Shown piece after piece: positions 45,251 to 54,358 of a stretch of 64,000 bases of DNA (within the stretch, counting starts at the first letter, position 1; every line of letters begins with the position of its first letter). A program made the translations under genes and the position numbers. The DNA is from Pectinatus sp. (GTDB lineage: Bacteria; Bacillota; Negativicutes; Selenomonadales; Selenomonadaceae), in NCBI GenBank assembly GCA_020025135.1, contig JAHHSQ010000001.1:62001-126000 (forward strand). Direction: 5' to 3'. Under the pieces are notes generated by a model. The model ran no database searches and was not told where the DNA came from. It worked only from the letters and a program-made list of their open reading frames with translations.

Positions 45251-45976
45251 TTAACGATTGTTCATCATGGACATTATAATACTAACTAAGCGGAGAATTT
45301 CCACATAGAGCCATACCAAGGTGACCAAGAGACCAAAGGCACAGAAATATTCGTAGTATTTAGGTGCTCCGTTGTTGACACATTGTTCAATATTGTCAAA
45401 ATCTAGTAGGAGGTTCATGGAAGCAATACCACAAATAATCAGGGATACGCCCAGTCCGATGATGCCACTGCTGGGGATTAAGTTGATGCCAAACCACGAT
45501 ACGACAAAGCCAATTAGATAAAAGATGACGACGGCAAAAGTCATACTGATAATGGCTGAACGTAATTTATCTGTAACTGAAATGATGCCAGTTTTCCAAA
45601 GGAAGAGCATCAAAACTAGGATGGTAAAGGTCACTCCGACAGCAATGAGGGAAATACCAAAATATAGCTGTTCAAATTGTCTAGAGATTAGACCGAGAGC
45701 AATCCCTTCGAAGATAGCATAGCCAGGTGCTGTGTACTCAGCTATCGTCGGTTTAAACGAAGTTATCATGGCCAATATAAAACCACAGACACAACCAGCC
45801 ATGATGCCTAAACCAGCCATATCGCCCAATAGGTAATTGGCGGCAACAGCAGAAATAATTGTTAAGCCGATTAGACCGATACTTTTATTTATAGTGCCAC
45901 TTAAAGTAGCAGGTTGTACATACTGTTGGGCAGATGGATTGTTTTCTTTAATGATACGCATAACAGGATTAGCCAT
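45251..45976 (-). CDS. Bax inhibitor-1/YccA family membrane protein
   Basis: 241 residues from the ATG at 45976, which follows AGAGGTG; an in-frame start 24 codons earlier is unlikely. Seven hydrophobic segments start near residue 30 (GLIGLTIISAVAANYLLG). EYTAPGYAIFEGIALG and LLDFDNIEQCVNNGAPKYYE are characteristic of the YetJ/BI-1 family, proposed pH-sensitive calcium-leak channels. Its role in this organism is unknown. It stands alone on the minus strand. Confidence 0.9.
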   Translation of the reverse strand: MANPVMRIIKENNPSAQQYVQPATLSGTINKSIGLIGLTIISAVAANYLLGDMAGLGIMAGCVCGFILAMITSFKPTIAEYTAPGYAIFEGIALGLISRQFEQLYFGISLIAVGVTFTILVLMLFLWKTGIISVTDKLRSAIISMTFAVVIFYLIGFVVSWFGINLIPSSGIIGLGVSLIICGIASMNLLLDFDNIEQCVNNGAPKYYEYFCAFGLLVTLVWLYVEILRLVSIIMSMMNNR

Positions 45977-46122
45977 TTTAACACCTCTATTATATTTAAA
46001 TTTTACCTTATTATAACATTTCTGTGTTAAAATTAAAAGGATATGCATCGATAGCTCGGTTAAGAAATAGAGTGGATGGGGAGGATTTAGTTACATTACC
46101 TATAAGATATTGGAGTAAAAAA

Positions 46123-46806
46123 ATGATGAAATCGTCTGAAAAAAAAGTTAAAATACTAGCCTATTTGATTCTAATAGGGCTATTGATGGGAATATATTTT
46201 ATTTCGCCACATTTTTATAAAGACTTATTTAGAATCATTATGAGTGGCAATATGCAGGAAATAGCCAAATACATCAGTTCATTTGGGGCTTGGGCCATGT
46301 TCTTTGGCTTTATATTGGTGCTGTTAATCAATATTGTCGGTCTGCCATCGATTTTTGCCATCACTGCTAATGGATTGGTTTTTGGACCGTACTGGGGTGT
46401 TCTAATCAGTTGGATTGGTGAATCCATCGGTGTAATCTTTGGCTTTCTCCTTATGCGCACTATTTTGCGCTCTTCGGCAGAAAAATTGATTGCCCACAGT
46501 AAGTATCTAAAAAAATTAGATGAGTTTAGTGGGAAAAATGGTTTTCAAATGATGGTTATCTTGCGCTCCTTACCGTATTTTCCCTCTGGCGCTTTGACGG
46601 CTTTTGGCGCTTTAAGTAAAATTGGGTTGCGAGATTATTGCTTGGCGAGTTTCATCGGTAAGTTGCCTTCTACGGTTGTAGAAGTATTCGTCGGTTATGA
46701 TGCCTTTAATTATAAGGAAAATATGACTCGCCTGATAGTGATTGTCGGGTTATCCGTAATTGTTTATGGCGGTATTTGGTATTATAATAGAAAACGTGTT
46801 TCTTGA
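46123..46806 (+). CDS. TVP38/TMEM64 (SNARE-associated/DedA-like) membrane protein
   Basis: 227 residues from ATG 46123, with GGAG upstream. About five hydrophobic helices, with GLPSIFAITANGLVFGPYWG, SWIGESIGVIFGFLLMR and LRSLPYFPSGALTAFGAL, the signature of the VTT domain. Family members are membrane proteins, likely lipid or undecaprenyl-phosphate flippases in some cases. Function here is not shown. Starts divergently from the BI-1 gene. Confidence 0.87.
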   Translation: MMKSSEKKVKILAYLILIGLLMGIYFISPHFYKDLFRIIMSGNMQEIAKYISSFGAWAMFFGFILVLLINIVGLPSIFAITANGLVFGPYWGVLISWIGESIGVIFGFLLMRTILRSSAEKLIAHSKYLKKLDEFSGKNGFQMMVILRSLPYFPSGALTAFGALSKIGLRDYCLASFIGKLPSTVVEVFVGYDAFNYKENMTRLIVIVGLSVIVYGGIWYYNRKRVS

Positions 46807-46844
46807 TTTAACGTAAAAATATTTTTGTTGGAGGTTTTGACAAA

Positions 46845-47633
46845 ATGATAAAAATAGTAGTCGCTGGAGCAGCCGGTAGAATGGGTAGAGCAGTTTTGCA
46901 AGCGATAGCGGATGATGCAGAACTGGAATTAGTCGGGGCAGCCGGTTTACGTGCTGGTTTGGATACCGGTGAATTAATTGGTAAGGGGAAAAGTGGCATT
47001 GTGACGGAATGCGACCTGAAGGCTCTTTTGGAAAGGACAAAACCAGATGTAATGGTTGATTTTACCACGCCTAGTAGTGTCTTTTCTAATGTTATGACTG
47101 CTCTAGATTGTGGAGTTAGTCCAGTTATTGGCACGACAGGATTGACCGCGGACAACAAAAAATTAATACATGATAAAGCCCTTTCTACCAAGACACCAGC
47201 CTTTTTAGCGGCTAATTTTGCCATTGGAGCAGTGTTATTGATGATGGCTTGTAAGAAAATCGCCCAGTATATGCCCAATGTAGAAATCATCGAAATGCAT
47301 CATGATAAAAAATTAGATGCTCCATCGGGAACAGCTATTACGACGGCAGAAATGATAAGTGAAGTACGCAAACCGATGCGACAAGGACACCCCGATAGCA
47401 AAGAAACCTTATCGGGTGCGAGAGGCGCAGAATTGAATGGTATTCCCATTCACAGCGTGCGTTTGCCAGGATATGTAGCGCATCAGGAAGTCATCTTTGG
47501 TGGGTTAGGACAAACTTTGAGCATTAGACATGACAGTATCGACAGAGTATCTTTTATGCCAGGTGTAGTTTTAGCTTGCAAAAAAGTGAGAAATTTAGTA
47601 GGTTTAGTAGAAAATTTAGATAAGATACTTTAA
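46845..47633 (+). CDS. dapB: 4-hydroxy-tetrahydrodipicolinate reductase DapB
   Basis: 262 residues. It reduces the dihydrodipicolinate precursor with NAD(P)H in the diaminopimelate/lysine pathway. VAGAAGRMGRAVLQAI is the nucleotide-binding motif, then VMVDFTTPSSVFSNV, PVIGTTGL, EIIEMHHDKKLDAPSGTA and VAHQEVIFGG. TTGGAGG precedes the ATG. asd follows 35 bases later; dapA is not adjacent. Confidence 0.96.
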   Translation: MIKIVVAGAAGRMGRAVLQAIADDAELELVGAAGLRAGLDTGELIGKGKSGIVTECDLKALLERTKPDVMVDFTTPSSVFSNVMTALDCGVSPVIGTTGLTADNKKLIHDKALSTKTPAFLAANFAIGAVLLMMACKKIAQYMPNVEIIEMHHDKKLDAPSGTAITTAEMISEVRKPMRQGHPDSKETLSGARGAELNGIPIHSVRLPGYVAHQEVIFGGLGQTLSIRHDSIDRVSFMPGVVLACKKVRNLVGLVENLDKIL

Positions 47634-47668
47634 GCAATAAAGCAAGAGTATTTGATGAGGTGAAGCTT

Positions 47669-48697
47669 TTGTATAATATAGCAATCTTAGGGGCTACTGG
47701 TGCCGTTGGCCAAGAATTTTTACGTTTGATTGAAGAGAGAAATTTTCCTTTTAAAAATTTAAAGCTCTTGGCATCAAAGCGTTCGGCAGGCAAGAAAATT
47801 GCCTTTATGGGTAAAGAATATACTGTGGAAGAAGCAAATGAAGCTGCTTTTCACGATGTAGATATTGCTCTCTTTGCAGGTGGTTCGATAAGTAAAGTAT
47901 TTGCACCGGTGGCAGTAGCAGCGGGAGCTATTGTCATTGACAATTCTAGCGCTTTTCGCTTAGACCCCAAGGTGCCGTTAGTAGTTCCAGAAGTCAACCC
48001 GCAGGACATAAAAAAACATCAAGGCATTATTGCTAACCCTAATTGTTCGACCATTATCATGTTGATGGCATTAAAGCCGCTTTATGACTATGCGAAGATA
48101 AAACGAGTGGTAGTTTCCACCTATCAGGCTGTGTCTGGAGCAGGTCGCGAAGCTATGGAGGAATTGACTTATCAAACTAAAGCTGAGCTGCAAGGCGATA
48201 AAGTGGAAGCGAAAATATTGCCGTGTCAGTCTTTAGATAAGCATTATCCAATTGCCTTTAACCTGATACCGCACATTGATGCCTTTCAGGATAACCTCTA
48301 TACCAAAGAGGAAATGAAGATGGTTTATGAAACGCAAAAAATTTTGCATGATGATGAAATTCGCGTCACAGCTACTACGGTTCGTGTTCCTGTTTATCGC
48401 AGTCATTCTGAGTCGATTAATATTGAGTTTTGCGATAAGGGGATTGCCGTGCCAGTAGCTAGACAGCTCTTGGGAAGATTCCCTGGCGTTATCGTACAGG
48501 ATGACCCCGAGCATATGAATTATCCGATGCCGATTTACACATCAGATAAAGACGATATTTATGTGGGCAGAATACGCGAAGATAATACTGTTCCATATGG
48601 AATGAATTTATGGACGGTGGGAGACCAAATTCGCAAGGGAGCAGCTTTGAATGCCTTACAAATTGCCGAATATCTGATAAAAAATAAGATGATATAG
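47669..48697 (+). CDS. asd: Aspartate-semialdehyde dehydrogenase Asd
   Basis: 342 residues from TTG 47669, eight bases after AGG of GATGAGGTG; GTG 47660 is possible. It reduces aspartyl phosphate to the semialdehyde for DAP, lysine, methionine and threonine. AILGATGAVGQEFLRLI binds NADP, SAGKKI and the catalytic cysteine in NPNCSTIIML are present, as are YQAVSGAGREAMEEL and a conserved DDIYVGRIR. Confidence 0.95.
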   Translation: MYNIAILGATGAVGQEFLRLIEERNFPFKNLKLLASKRSAGKKIAFMGKEYTVEEANEAAFHDVDIALFAGGSISKVFAPVAVAAGAIVIDNSSAFRLDPKVPLVVPEVNPQDIKKHQGIIANPNCSTIIMLMALKPLYDYAKIKRVVVSTYQAVSGAGREAMEELTYQTKAELQGDKVEAKILPCQSLDKHYPIAFNLIPHIDAFQDNLYTKEEMKMVYETQKILHDDEIRVTATTVRVPVYRSHSESINIEFCDKGIAVPVARQLLGRFPGVIVQDDPEHMNYPMPIYTSDKDDIYVGRIREDNTVPYGMNLWTVGDQIRKGAALNALQIAEYLIKNKMI

Positions 48698-48734
48698 TTG
48701 CAAATACCTTTTAAAGGTGTTAAAATATAAAGCA

Positions 48735-49000
48735 TTAAAATAACAGTTAAAAACTAGGAAGAAGATATGATTTTATATGGCACTTTGCAGAGAGGAAAAA
48801 ATAATGGTGCGATTTTTCTAAGATGCGATATAAAGTTACCACTTTGGAGTTGTACAGAGGAAACTGTACCGCTATTTGGCGTTAAAAAATAGAGTTGGGT
48901 CATAGAAAATGTGGCCAAACAGGGTGGAAACGCGGTTAATTGTCGTCCCTGTATGATAGATATATATCTTCATACAGGGATTTTTTTATTTATTAAGGGG
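48735..49000 (+). promoter_or_regulatory. T-box leader of thrS
   Basis: The T-box consensus AGGGTGGAAACGCG lies at 48921-48934, upstream of a terminator. A long stem I region precedes it. ACC (threonine) at 48838-48840, in GTTACCAC, is a good specifier candidate. Uncharged tRNA-Thr would pair with both and prevent termination. The T-box sequence is certain; the specifier position is inferred. Confidence 0.9.
48946..48987 (+). terminator. T-box-controlled terminator of thrS
   Basis: Stem TCCCTGTATG / CATACAGGGA followed by seven T. The left arm overlaps the region that pairs with the T-box in the antiterminator. Confidence 0.88.
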
Positions 49001-49008
49001 GTTAAAAA

Positions 49009-50919
49009 ATGATTACGATAACATTGAAAGATGGTAATACGAAAGCTATAGAAGCGGGTACAACGGCCTTAGATTTTGCCAAGAGTTTGAGCAATAGTTT
49101 AGCTAAAAATGTCTTAGCTGTGAATATAGATGGAGTGACATCTGATTTATTGACACCACTGGACAAAGATGCCAAAGTGGAATTTTTGACATTTGAAGAT
49201 GAAGGTGGCCGAAAGACCCTGCGTCATACAGCTTCCCATATTTTAGCACAGGCTTTAAAGCACCTTTATGGCGATAAGAATGTTCATCTAGCAATTGGGC
49301 CGGCTATCGACAATGGTTTTTATTACGATATCGATATGGATAAACAACTCAGTCAAAAAGACCTAGATGCTATCCAGAAAGAAATGGAAAAAATTGTCAA
49401 AGAAAATCTTCCTGTAGTAAGAAGTGAAGTTTCTAGGGAAGAAGCCTTGAAGATGTTTGCTGACAAAGGTGAACTCTATAAGGAAGAGTTAATTCGCGAT
49501 TTGCCGAAAGACGAAAAGATTACTCTCTACACGCAGGGCGACTTTGTCGACCTCTGTGCTGGGCCTCATTTGCCATCTACTGGTAAGGTAAAAGCGATTA
49601 AGTTACAAAATGTGACTGGTGCTTATTGGCGTGGAAATGCGGAAAATAAAATGTTACAGCGCATTTACGGAACGGCCTTTTTAAAGAAGGCAGACTTAGA
49701 GGCATATTTGCACCTCTTAGAAGAAGCTGCTAAACGTGACCATCGTAAATTGGGCAAAGAATTAGATTTATTCAGTTTTCATGAAGAAGCACCCGGCATT
49801 CCGTTCTTCCATCCGAATGGCATGATTATTAGAAATGTACTCATCGATTACTGGCGTTCTGTGCATAAGAGATATGGTTATTCTGAAATTAAGACGCCAA
49901 TGATTTTAAATCGCAAGCTTTGGGAACAATCAGGTCATTGGGCACATTATAAAGAAAATATGTATTTCACCAAAGTTGATGATGAAGATTATGCTATTAA
50001 ACCGATGAATTGTCCTGGTGGAATGTTGGTTTACAAGAATGAACCGCACAGTTATCGTGAATTACCAATGCGTTTAGGGGAACTTGGTTCCGTTCATCGT
50101 CATGAACTTTCTGGTGCTTTGCACGGTTTGTTCCGCGTTCGCAATTTTACGCAGGATGATGCGCACATTTTCATGTTGCCAGAGCAGATAGAAGGAGAAA
50201 TTCAGTCTGTTATCACGTTGTTTGACGAAGTCTATAACACTTTTGGTTTGAAATATCATGCCGAATTGAGCACGCGTCCAGATGATTCAATGGGTTCAGA
50301 TGAAATTTGGGAACAGGCTACTGATGCTTTAAAGAAAGCTCTCGAACATCGCGGTTTAGATTATGTCATCAATGAAGGCGATGGTGCCTTCTATGGTCCC
50401 AAAATTGACTTCCATTTGACAGACTCGCTCGGCCGTACTTGGCAGTGCGGTACCATTCAGTTGGATATGCTCATGCCAGAAAAATTTGATTTGACCTATA
50501 CGGGTGAAGATGGACAAAAGCACCGTCCAGTTATGGTACACCGCGTAGTTTATGGTAGTATCGAAAGATTCATCGGTATCTTGATTGAACATTATGCTGG
50601 TGTTTTCCCGCTTTGGTTAGCTCCTGTACAGGTTGCTATATTGCCAGTTACGCAAGACAACGACGCTTATGCCTTTGCACTCCAAAAAGAAATGCAGAAT
50701 CGCGGTATGCGCGTAAGTGTCGATAACAGAAATGAAAAAATCGGTTATCGCATGAGAGAATGGCAAGTGAAAAAGGCACCTTATATCCTAGTTGTCGGTG
50801 ATAAGGAAATGGCGGACAATACTGTTTCTGTTCGTAAACACGGAGAAAAAGCTGTTGCTGTGGAAGCGCGCGAATTATTTATTGAAAAGGCTATGCATGA
50901 AATCGAAGCGAGAAAGTAA
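49009..50919 (+). CDS. thrS: Threonyl-tRNA synthetase ThrS
   Basis: 636 residues with four domains: TGS (1-60), the editing SAD domain, the class II catalytic core with PMNCPGGMLVYK, LGSVHRHELSGALHGLFRVR and AFYGPKIDFHL, and a C-terminal anticodon-binding domain (VAILPVTQDND). It charges tRNA-Thr. It is regulated by the T-box leader. AAGGGGG precedes the ATG. Confidence 0.97.
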   Translation: MITITLKDGNTKAIEAGTTALDFAKSLSNSLAKNVLAVNIDGVTSDLLTPLDKDAKVEFLTFEDEGGRKTLRHTASHILAQALKHLYGDKNVHLAIGPAIDNGFYYDIDMDKQLSQKDLDAIQKEMEKIVKENLPVVRSEVSREEALKMFADKGELYKEELIRDLPKDEKITLYTQGDFVDLCAGPHLPSTGKVKAIKLQNVTGAYWRGNAENKMLQRIYGTAFLKKADLEAYLHLLEEAAKRDHRKLGKELDLFSFHEEAPGIPFFHPNGMIIRNVLIDYWRSVHKRYGYSEIKTPMILNRKLWEQSGHWAHYKENMYFTKVDDEDYAIKPMNCPGGMLVYKNEPHSYRELPMRLGELGSVHRHELSGALHGLFRVRNFTQDDAHIFMLPEQIEGEIQSVITLFDEVYNTFGLKYHAELSTRPDDSMGSDEIWEQATDALKKALEHRGLDYVINEGDGAFYGPKIDFHLTDSLGRTWQCGTIQLDMLMPEKFDLTYTGEDGQKHRPVMVHRVVYGSIERFIGILIEHYAGVFPLWLAPVQVAILPVTQDNDAYAFALQKEMQNRGMRVSVDNRNEKIGYRMREWQVKKAPYILVVGDKEMADNTVSVRKHGEKAVAVEARELFIEKAMHEIEARK

Positions 50920-50985
50920 CTTGTTATTTGTATAATAGAAGAAACTTTGTTATAATGAAAATATATTTAAGTGAGGAGTGATAGC

Positions 50986-51405
50986 ATGGATAATTTAGCA
51001 GATAAAAAGAATGCAGAAAAGAAAGCTAAGGTCAATGAATTAGGCTCCATTCGTATTGCCGATGAAGTGGTCAGCATTATCGCTGGTTTAGCTGCTACCA
51101 ACGTCGACGGTATCGTCGGTATGAGCGGTGGTTTAGTAGGCGGAATTGCTGAAAAATTGGGACGCAAAAACTTATCTAAAGGTGTGCGTGTCGAAGTTGG
51201 CGAAAAGGAAGCTGCTATCGACTTGTATTTGATTGTTAAATATGGAGTTCGTATCCCTGATATAGCTCTTGCCGTACAGGAAAATGTCAAGAGAGCCATT
51301 GAAAATATGACAGGTCTCTCTGCTGTGGAAGTCAATGTACATGTACAGGGGGTAGGCTTCCCTCCAGAAGAAGAAGAGGAAGAAGAAATCGTTAGAGTTC
51401 GTTAA
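50986..51405 (+). CDS. Asp23/Gls24 family envelope stress protein
   Basis: 139 residues from ATG 50986 (GAGGAG just upstream). GSIRIADEVVSIIAGLAATN, VDGIVGMSGG, KGVRVEVGEKEAAIDLYL and VKYGVRIPDIALAVQENVK are Asp23 hallmarks. The C-terminus is acidic. Asp23 proteins are membrane-associated through AmaP, encoded next, and respond to envelope stress. The precise role is unknown. Confidence 0.92.
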   Translation: MDNLADKKNAEKKAKVNELGSIRIADEVVSIIAGLAATNVDGIVGMSGGLVGGIAEKLGRKNLSKGVRVEVGEKEAAIDLYLIVKYGVRIPDIALAVQENVKRAIENMTGLSAVEVNVHVQGVGFPPEEEEEEEIVRVR

Positions 51406-51491
51406 TGAGTGTGGCCGGTCAATTTAACAAAGGGGAAAAGTTACAAAACCTTTTTGAGTATTAGACCGCTTATGAGCTAGGCTCTAAGAAT

Positions 51492-52130
51492 ATGATGAAA
51501 AAAGACAATCGTAAAGACCGCTCTTTGGGGGCGGTTTTGCGATTTTTTGTAACAGTTCTTTACATGAGTATACTCAATAGGCTGATTTTATTCTTTTATA
51601 CGCTGTTTTTGGCTTTGCTGGCTTTAGGGTTAATAGTTCTTTGTTTTGGTGTGGTACCTTTTGATTTTATAGAGAACAATATTCTTTATCTTCTTCACCG
51701 CCCAGAGACGATTTTTGGTGCTGGAATATTCTTCCTCATCAGTATAGAACTTTTGTTTTCGGTATTTTCTAGCAAGAGAGAACGCAATATGGGAAGCGAA
51801 GGCATTATCGTTCAGGGAGAAAAAGGTAGCGTAAAAATAGCAAAGACAGCTGTTTTAGATTTTGTGCAGCGCATTTGTGAGCAAGAACCCGGTATTTCTA
51901 ACACCCAGATAAAAATAAAATTTATGCAAGATAAAAAGAGTGAAGAAGAGTTCACAGACCTTTCTATCAAGGCAGAGATGCGCAAAGATTACAATGTAGT
52001 TGGCATTGCTGATGAATTGCGAGAAAAGATTACACATGATTTAGATAAATTCATGGGAATTAAAAAAATCAATGTGGACATTGTCGTAGATGCAGTCAGT
52101 AAAAATGAAAATAGAAAGCGTGTCGTTTAG
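51492..52130 (+). CDS. amaP: Alkaline shock response membrane anchor AmaP
   Basis: 212 residues. Two N-terminal transmembrane helices (about 25-50 and 70-90) precede a cytoplasmic Asp23-like domain with GSEGIIVQGEKGSVKIAKTA and LREKITHDLDKFMGIKKINV. It anchors Asp23 to the membrane. The order asp23-amaP-DUF2273-nusB is common in Bacillota. The ATG at 51495 is an equally good start. Confidence 0.87.
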   Translation: MMKKDNRKDRSLGAVLRFFVTVLYMSILNRLILFFYTLFLALLALGLIVLCFGVVPFDFIENNILYLLHRPETIFGAGIFFLISIELLFSVFSSKRERNMGSEGIIVQGEKGSVKIAKTAVLDFVQRICEQEPGISNTQIKIKFMQDKKSEEEFTDLSIKAEMRKDYNVVGIADELREKITHDLDKFMGIKKINVDIVVDAVSKNENRKRVV

Positions 52131-52147
52131 GAAGACAGAGGTAATCT

Positions 52148-52408
52148 ATGGAAGAATTTTCTTATAGACAATTTGTTAAAATGCTATTAACAAAATATCG
52201 CTGGCGTACTATCGGCATCTTGGCTGGCTTTGTCATTGGTATTTCTATTCTCTGTTTTGGCTTTTTTAGAACGGTTTTTGTCATCTGCCTTTCTTTAGGG
52301 GGACTTTACGTCGGTATGAAGTTAGATGACGATGAAAATTTAGCAGACTTGGCAGGAATTGTTTTGGATAAAATAGAGCGTTTTATCCCAGATATTTTCC
52401 GGCACTAA
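52148..52408 (+). CDS. DUF2273 family small membrane protein
   Basis: 86 residues, with two adjacent transmembrane helices (about 22-40 and 43-57) and an acidic stretch LDDDENLADL. Matches DUF2273, always found with Asp23/AmaP. No function established. Co-transcribed with amaP by spacing (17 bases). Confidence 0.87.
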   Translation: MEEFSYRQFVKMLLTKYRWRTIGILAGFVIGISILCFGFFRTVFVICLSLGGLYVGMKLDDDENLADLAGIVLDKIERFIPDIFRH

Positions 52409-52429
52409 AGAAGGGAAGAAAACAAGTTT

Positions 52430-52858
52430 ATGAGTCGTAGACAGGCACGCCATGTTGTGTTGCAGGCATTGTTTCAGTTGGATTTTAATTCGGTAGAAGA
52501 TATGAATAAGTTGTTAGAAGATGTGCTAGCAGCGCGGGATGAGCACGAGAAGATTAGTCCCAAATTGTCTACCGATGATTTGGAATATGTACAAGATATG
52601 GTGCATGGAACAGTGGCTAACAGGGAAGAAATTGACCAGTTGATTGGTGCTAAGTCGAAGGAGTGGCGTTTAGAGCGTATGCCGGCTATTGATAGGAATA
52701 TCTTGCGCATGGCAGTTTATGAAATGAAATATAGCAAAGAACATTTGACGCCAAATATCGTTATTAATGAAGCAGTAGAATTAGCAAAAAAGTTTAGCAC
52801 AGATGATTCAGGACGATTTGTTAATGGCATTTTGGGCTCAATAGTGAGAGATAATTAA
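52430..52858 (+). CDS. nusB: Transcription antitermination factor NusB
   Basis: 142 residues, all alpha-helical. RRQARHVVLQALFQLDFN opens it; LERMPAIDRNILRMAVYEM and TPNIVINEAVELAKKFSTDD and RFVNGILG are conserved. NusB with S10 acts in rRNA antitermination. A strong terminator follows at once. Confidence 0.95.
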   Translation: MSRRQARHVVLQALFQLDFNSVEDMNKLLEDVLAARDEHEKISPKLSTDDLEYVQDMVHGTVANREEIDQLIGAKSKEWRLERMPAIDRNILRMAVYEMKYSKEHLTPNIVINEAVELAKKFSTDDSGRFVNGILGSIVRDN

Positions 52859-52860
52859 AA

Positions 52861-52887
52861 ACCGAGCGATGCCGCTCGGTTTTTTTG
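52861..52887 (+). terminator. nusB terminator
   Basis: Stem ACCGAGC / GCTCGGT with six-base loop, then seven T. It lies just upstream of the xseA start. Confidence 0.85.
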
Positions 52888-52905
52888 TATGAAAAGGGTT
52901 GCGAT

Positions 52906-54135
52906 ATGGAAGCTTACAGCGTCACAGACATCAATACATATATAAAAAATAAATTGACAACTGATAATTTTTTGCAAAAAATAATGGTTCGAGGAGAAAT
53001 ATCTAATTTTAAGAGACATAGCTCCGGTCATTGTTATTTGACATTAAAAGATGAAGATACTACATTAAAGGCAGTGATTTTTCGCTCTGCTATGTACCAT
53101 ATTCATTTAGATTTGCAAAATGGACAAAAAATTATCGCTACTGGTTCCGTCAATGTCTACCCCAAGGGGGGAACATACCAATTATATATCACGCAGGCAA
53201 TTCCCGATGGACAGGGGGCTCTTTCTCTCTATTATGAGAAGCTAAAAAAGAGTTTTACAGAGGAAGGTCTCTTTGACGCGCGGTATAAAAAAGCTCTGCC
53301 CTTATATCCGCGGAGAATTGGCATCATAACTTCGCGCACGGGTGCAGTTTTGCACGATATTTTTCACGTGTCTTCTCTGAGAAATCCCCATGTGCAGTTG
53401 CTATTATATCCAGTTGATGTACAAGGGAGCAATTCGGCACCTCAAATAGTGCAGGCTCTTCAGTATTTCAATGAAAACCCTAAGCTATGCGAAGTGATTA
53501 TTCTCGGGCGTGGTGGTGGTTCTTTGGAAGATTTATGGTCTTTTAACGATGAACGTGTCGTGCGTGCCGTGTTCGCTTCTAAAATACCAGTAGTTTCTGC
53601 TGTAGGGCATGAAACGGATTATACTTTGACGGATTATGTCAGTGATAGGAGAGCTGCGACACCTTCCCAAGCAGCGGAATTATGTGTTCCCTCTAGGCAA
53701 GAACTTTTACAGCAAGTAGCAGCGAAAAAACAACTTTTACGTTTAAGTATTAAGCAACAGTTGAGGCAGCGGCAAATTAAGTTGCAAAATTGTAAGGAAA
53801 AATTGACTGCAAGTAATATTCAAAAGCAAATATTGGAAAAACGAGTAAATTTACAGGAGAAGTGGCGATGCATAGATAAAGCTGTGCGAGATAAAATAAA
53901 TTTGCTCCGCCATCGTCAGGTGACATTAGCAGCTAAACTTACATTATTAAATCCAGAGCAAGTACTTAAGCGTGGTTATGGCCTAATTTTGACAGGACCA
54001 GAGCAACGGGCAGTAAATACCATTTCCGCTGTTAGAGTTGGCGATGATATACAGATTTGTCTGCGGGACGGTTTTTTGCAGGCTACCGTAAATAGAGTAG
54101 AGAAAGGTAATTGGCATGGCAAAAAAAACATTTGA
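52906..54135 (+). CDS. xseA: Exodeoxyribonuclease VII large subunit XseA
   Basis: 409 residues from ATG 52906 behind AAAGGG. The OB-fold N-terminus (VTDINTYIKNKL, VRGEISNFKRHSSGHCYLTL) precedes the catalytic part with GIITSRTGAVLHDIFHV, LGRGGGSLEDLWSFNDE and VSAVGHETDYTLTDYVSD. A coiled coil follows. ExoVII degrades single-stranded DNA. Its last 20 bases overlap xseB. Confidence 0.95.
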   Translation: MEAYSVTDINTYIKNKLTTDNFLQKIMVRGEISNFKRHSSGHCYLTLKDEDTTLKAVIFRSAMYHIHLDLQNGQKIIATGSVNVYPKGGTYQLYITQAIPDGQGALSLYYEKLKKSFTEEGLFDARYKKALPLYPRRIGIITSRTGAVLHDIFHVSSLRNPHVQLLLYPVDVQGSNSAPQIVQALQYFNENPKLCEVIILGRGGGSLEDLWSFNDERVVRAVFASKIPVVSAVGHETDYTLTDYVSDRRAATPSQAAELCVPSRQELLQQVAAKKQLLRLSIKQQLRQRQIKLQNCKEKLTASNIQKQILEKRVNLQEKWRCIDKAVRDKINLLRHRQVTLAAKLTLLNPEQVLKRGYGLILTGPEQRAVNTISAVRVGDDIQICLRDGFLQATVNRVEKGNWHGKKNI

Positions 54136-54358
54136 ACAGGCAATGACAGGGTTAGAAACAATCATAGAAGATTTGGAAAGTAGCGATTTGCCATTGAAAC
54201 AAATTCTTAAAGAGTATAAACAAGGCGTGGAATTACTGCAATTTTGCGAAAATGAACTTTCAGAAGCAGAAAGAAGCGTTTGTGAGTTACAAGTTATTCA
54301 GGATGGAGCTATAGAAAAATTAGATATACAAGGTGAAAAAAATAAAAATGATAAATAA
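54116..54358 (+). CDS. xseB: Exodeoxyribonuclease VII small subunit XseB
   Basis: 80 residues forming two helices: KTFEQAMTGLETIIEDLESS, LPLKQILKEYKQGVEL and LQFCENELSEAE. It binds XseA. It overlaps xseA at the start and ispA at the end, showing tight coupling. Confidence 0.93.
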   Translation: MAKKTFEQAMTGLETIIEDLESSDLPLKQILKEYKQGVELLQFCENELSEAERSVCELQVIQDGAIEKLDIQGEKNKNDK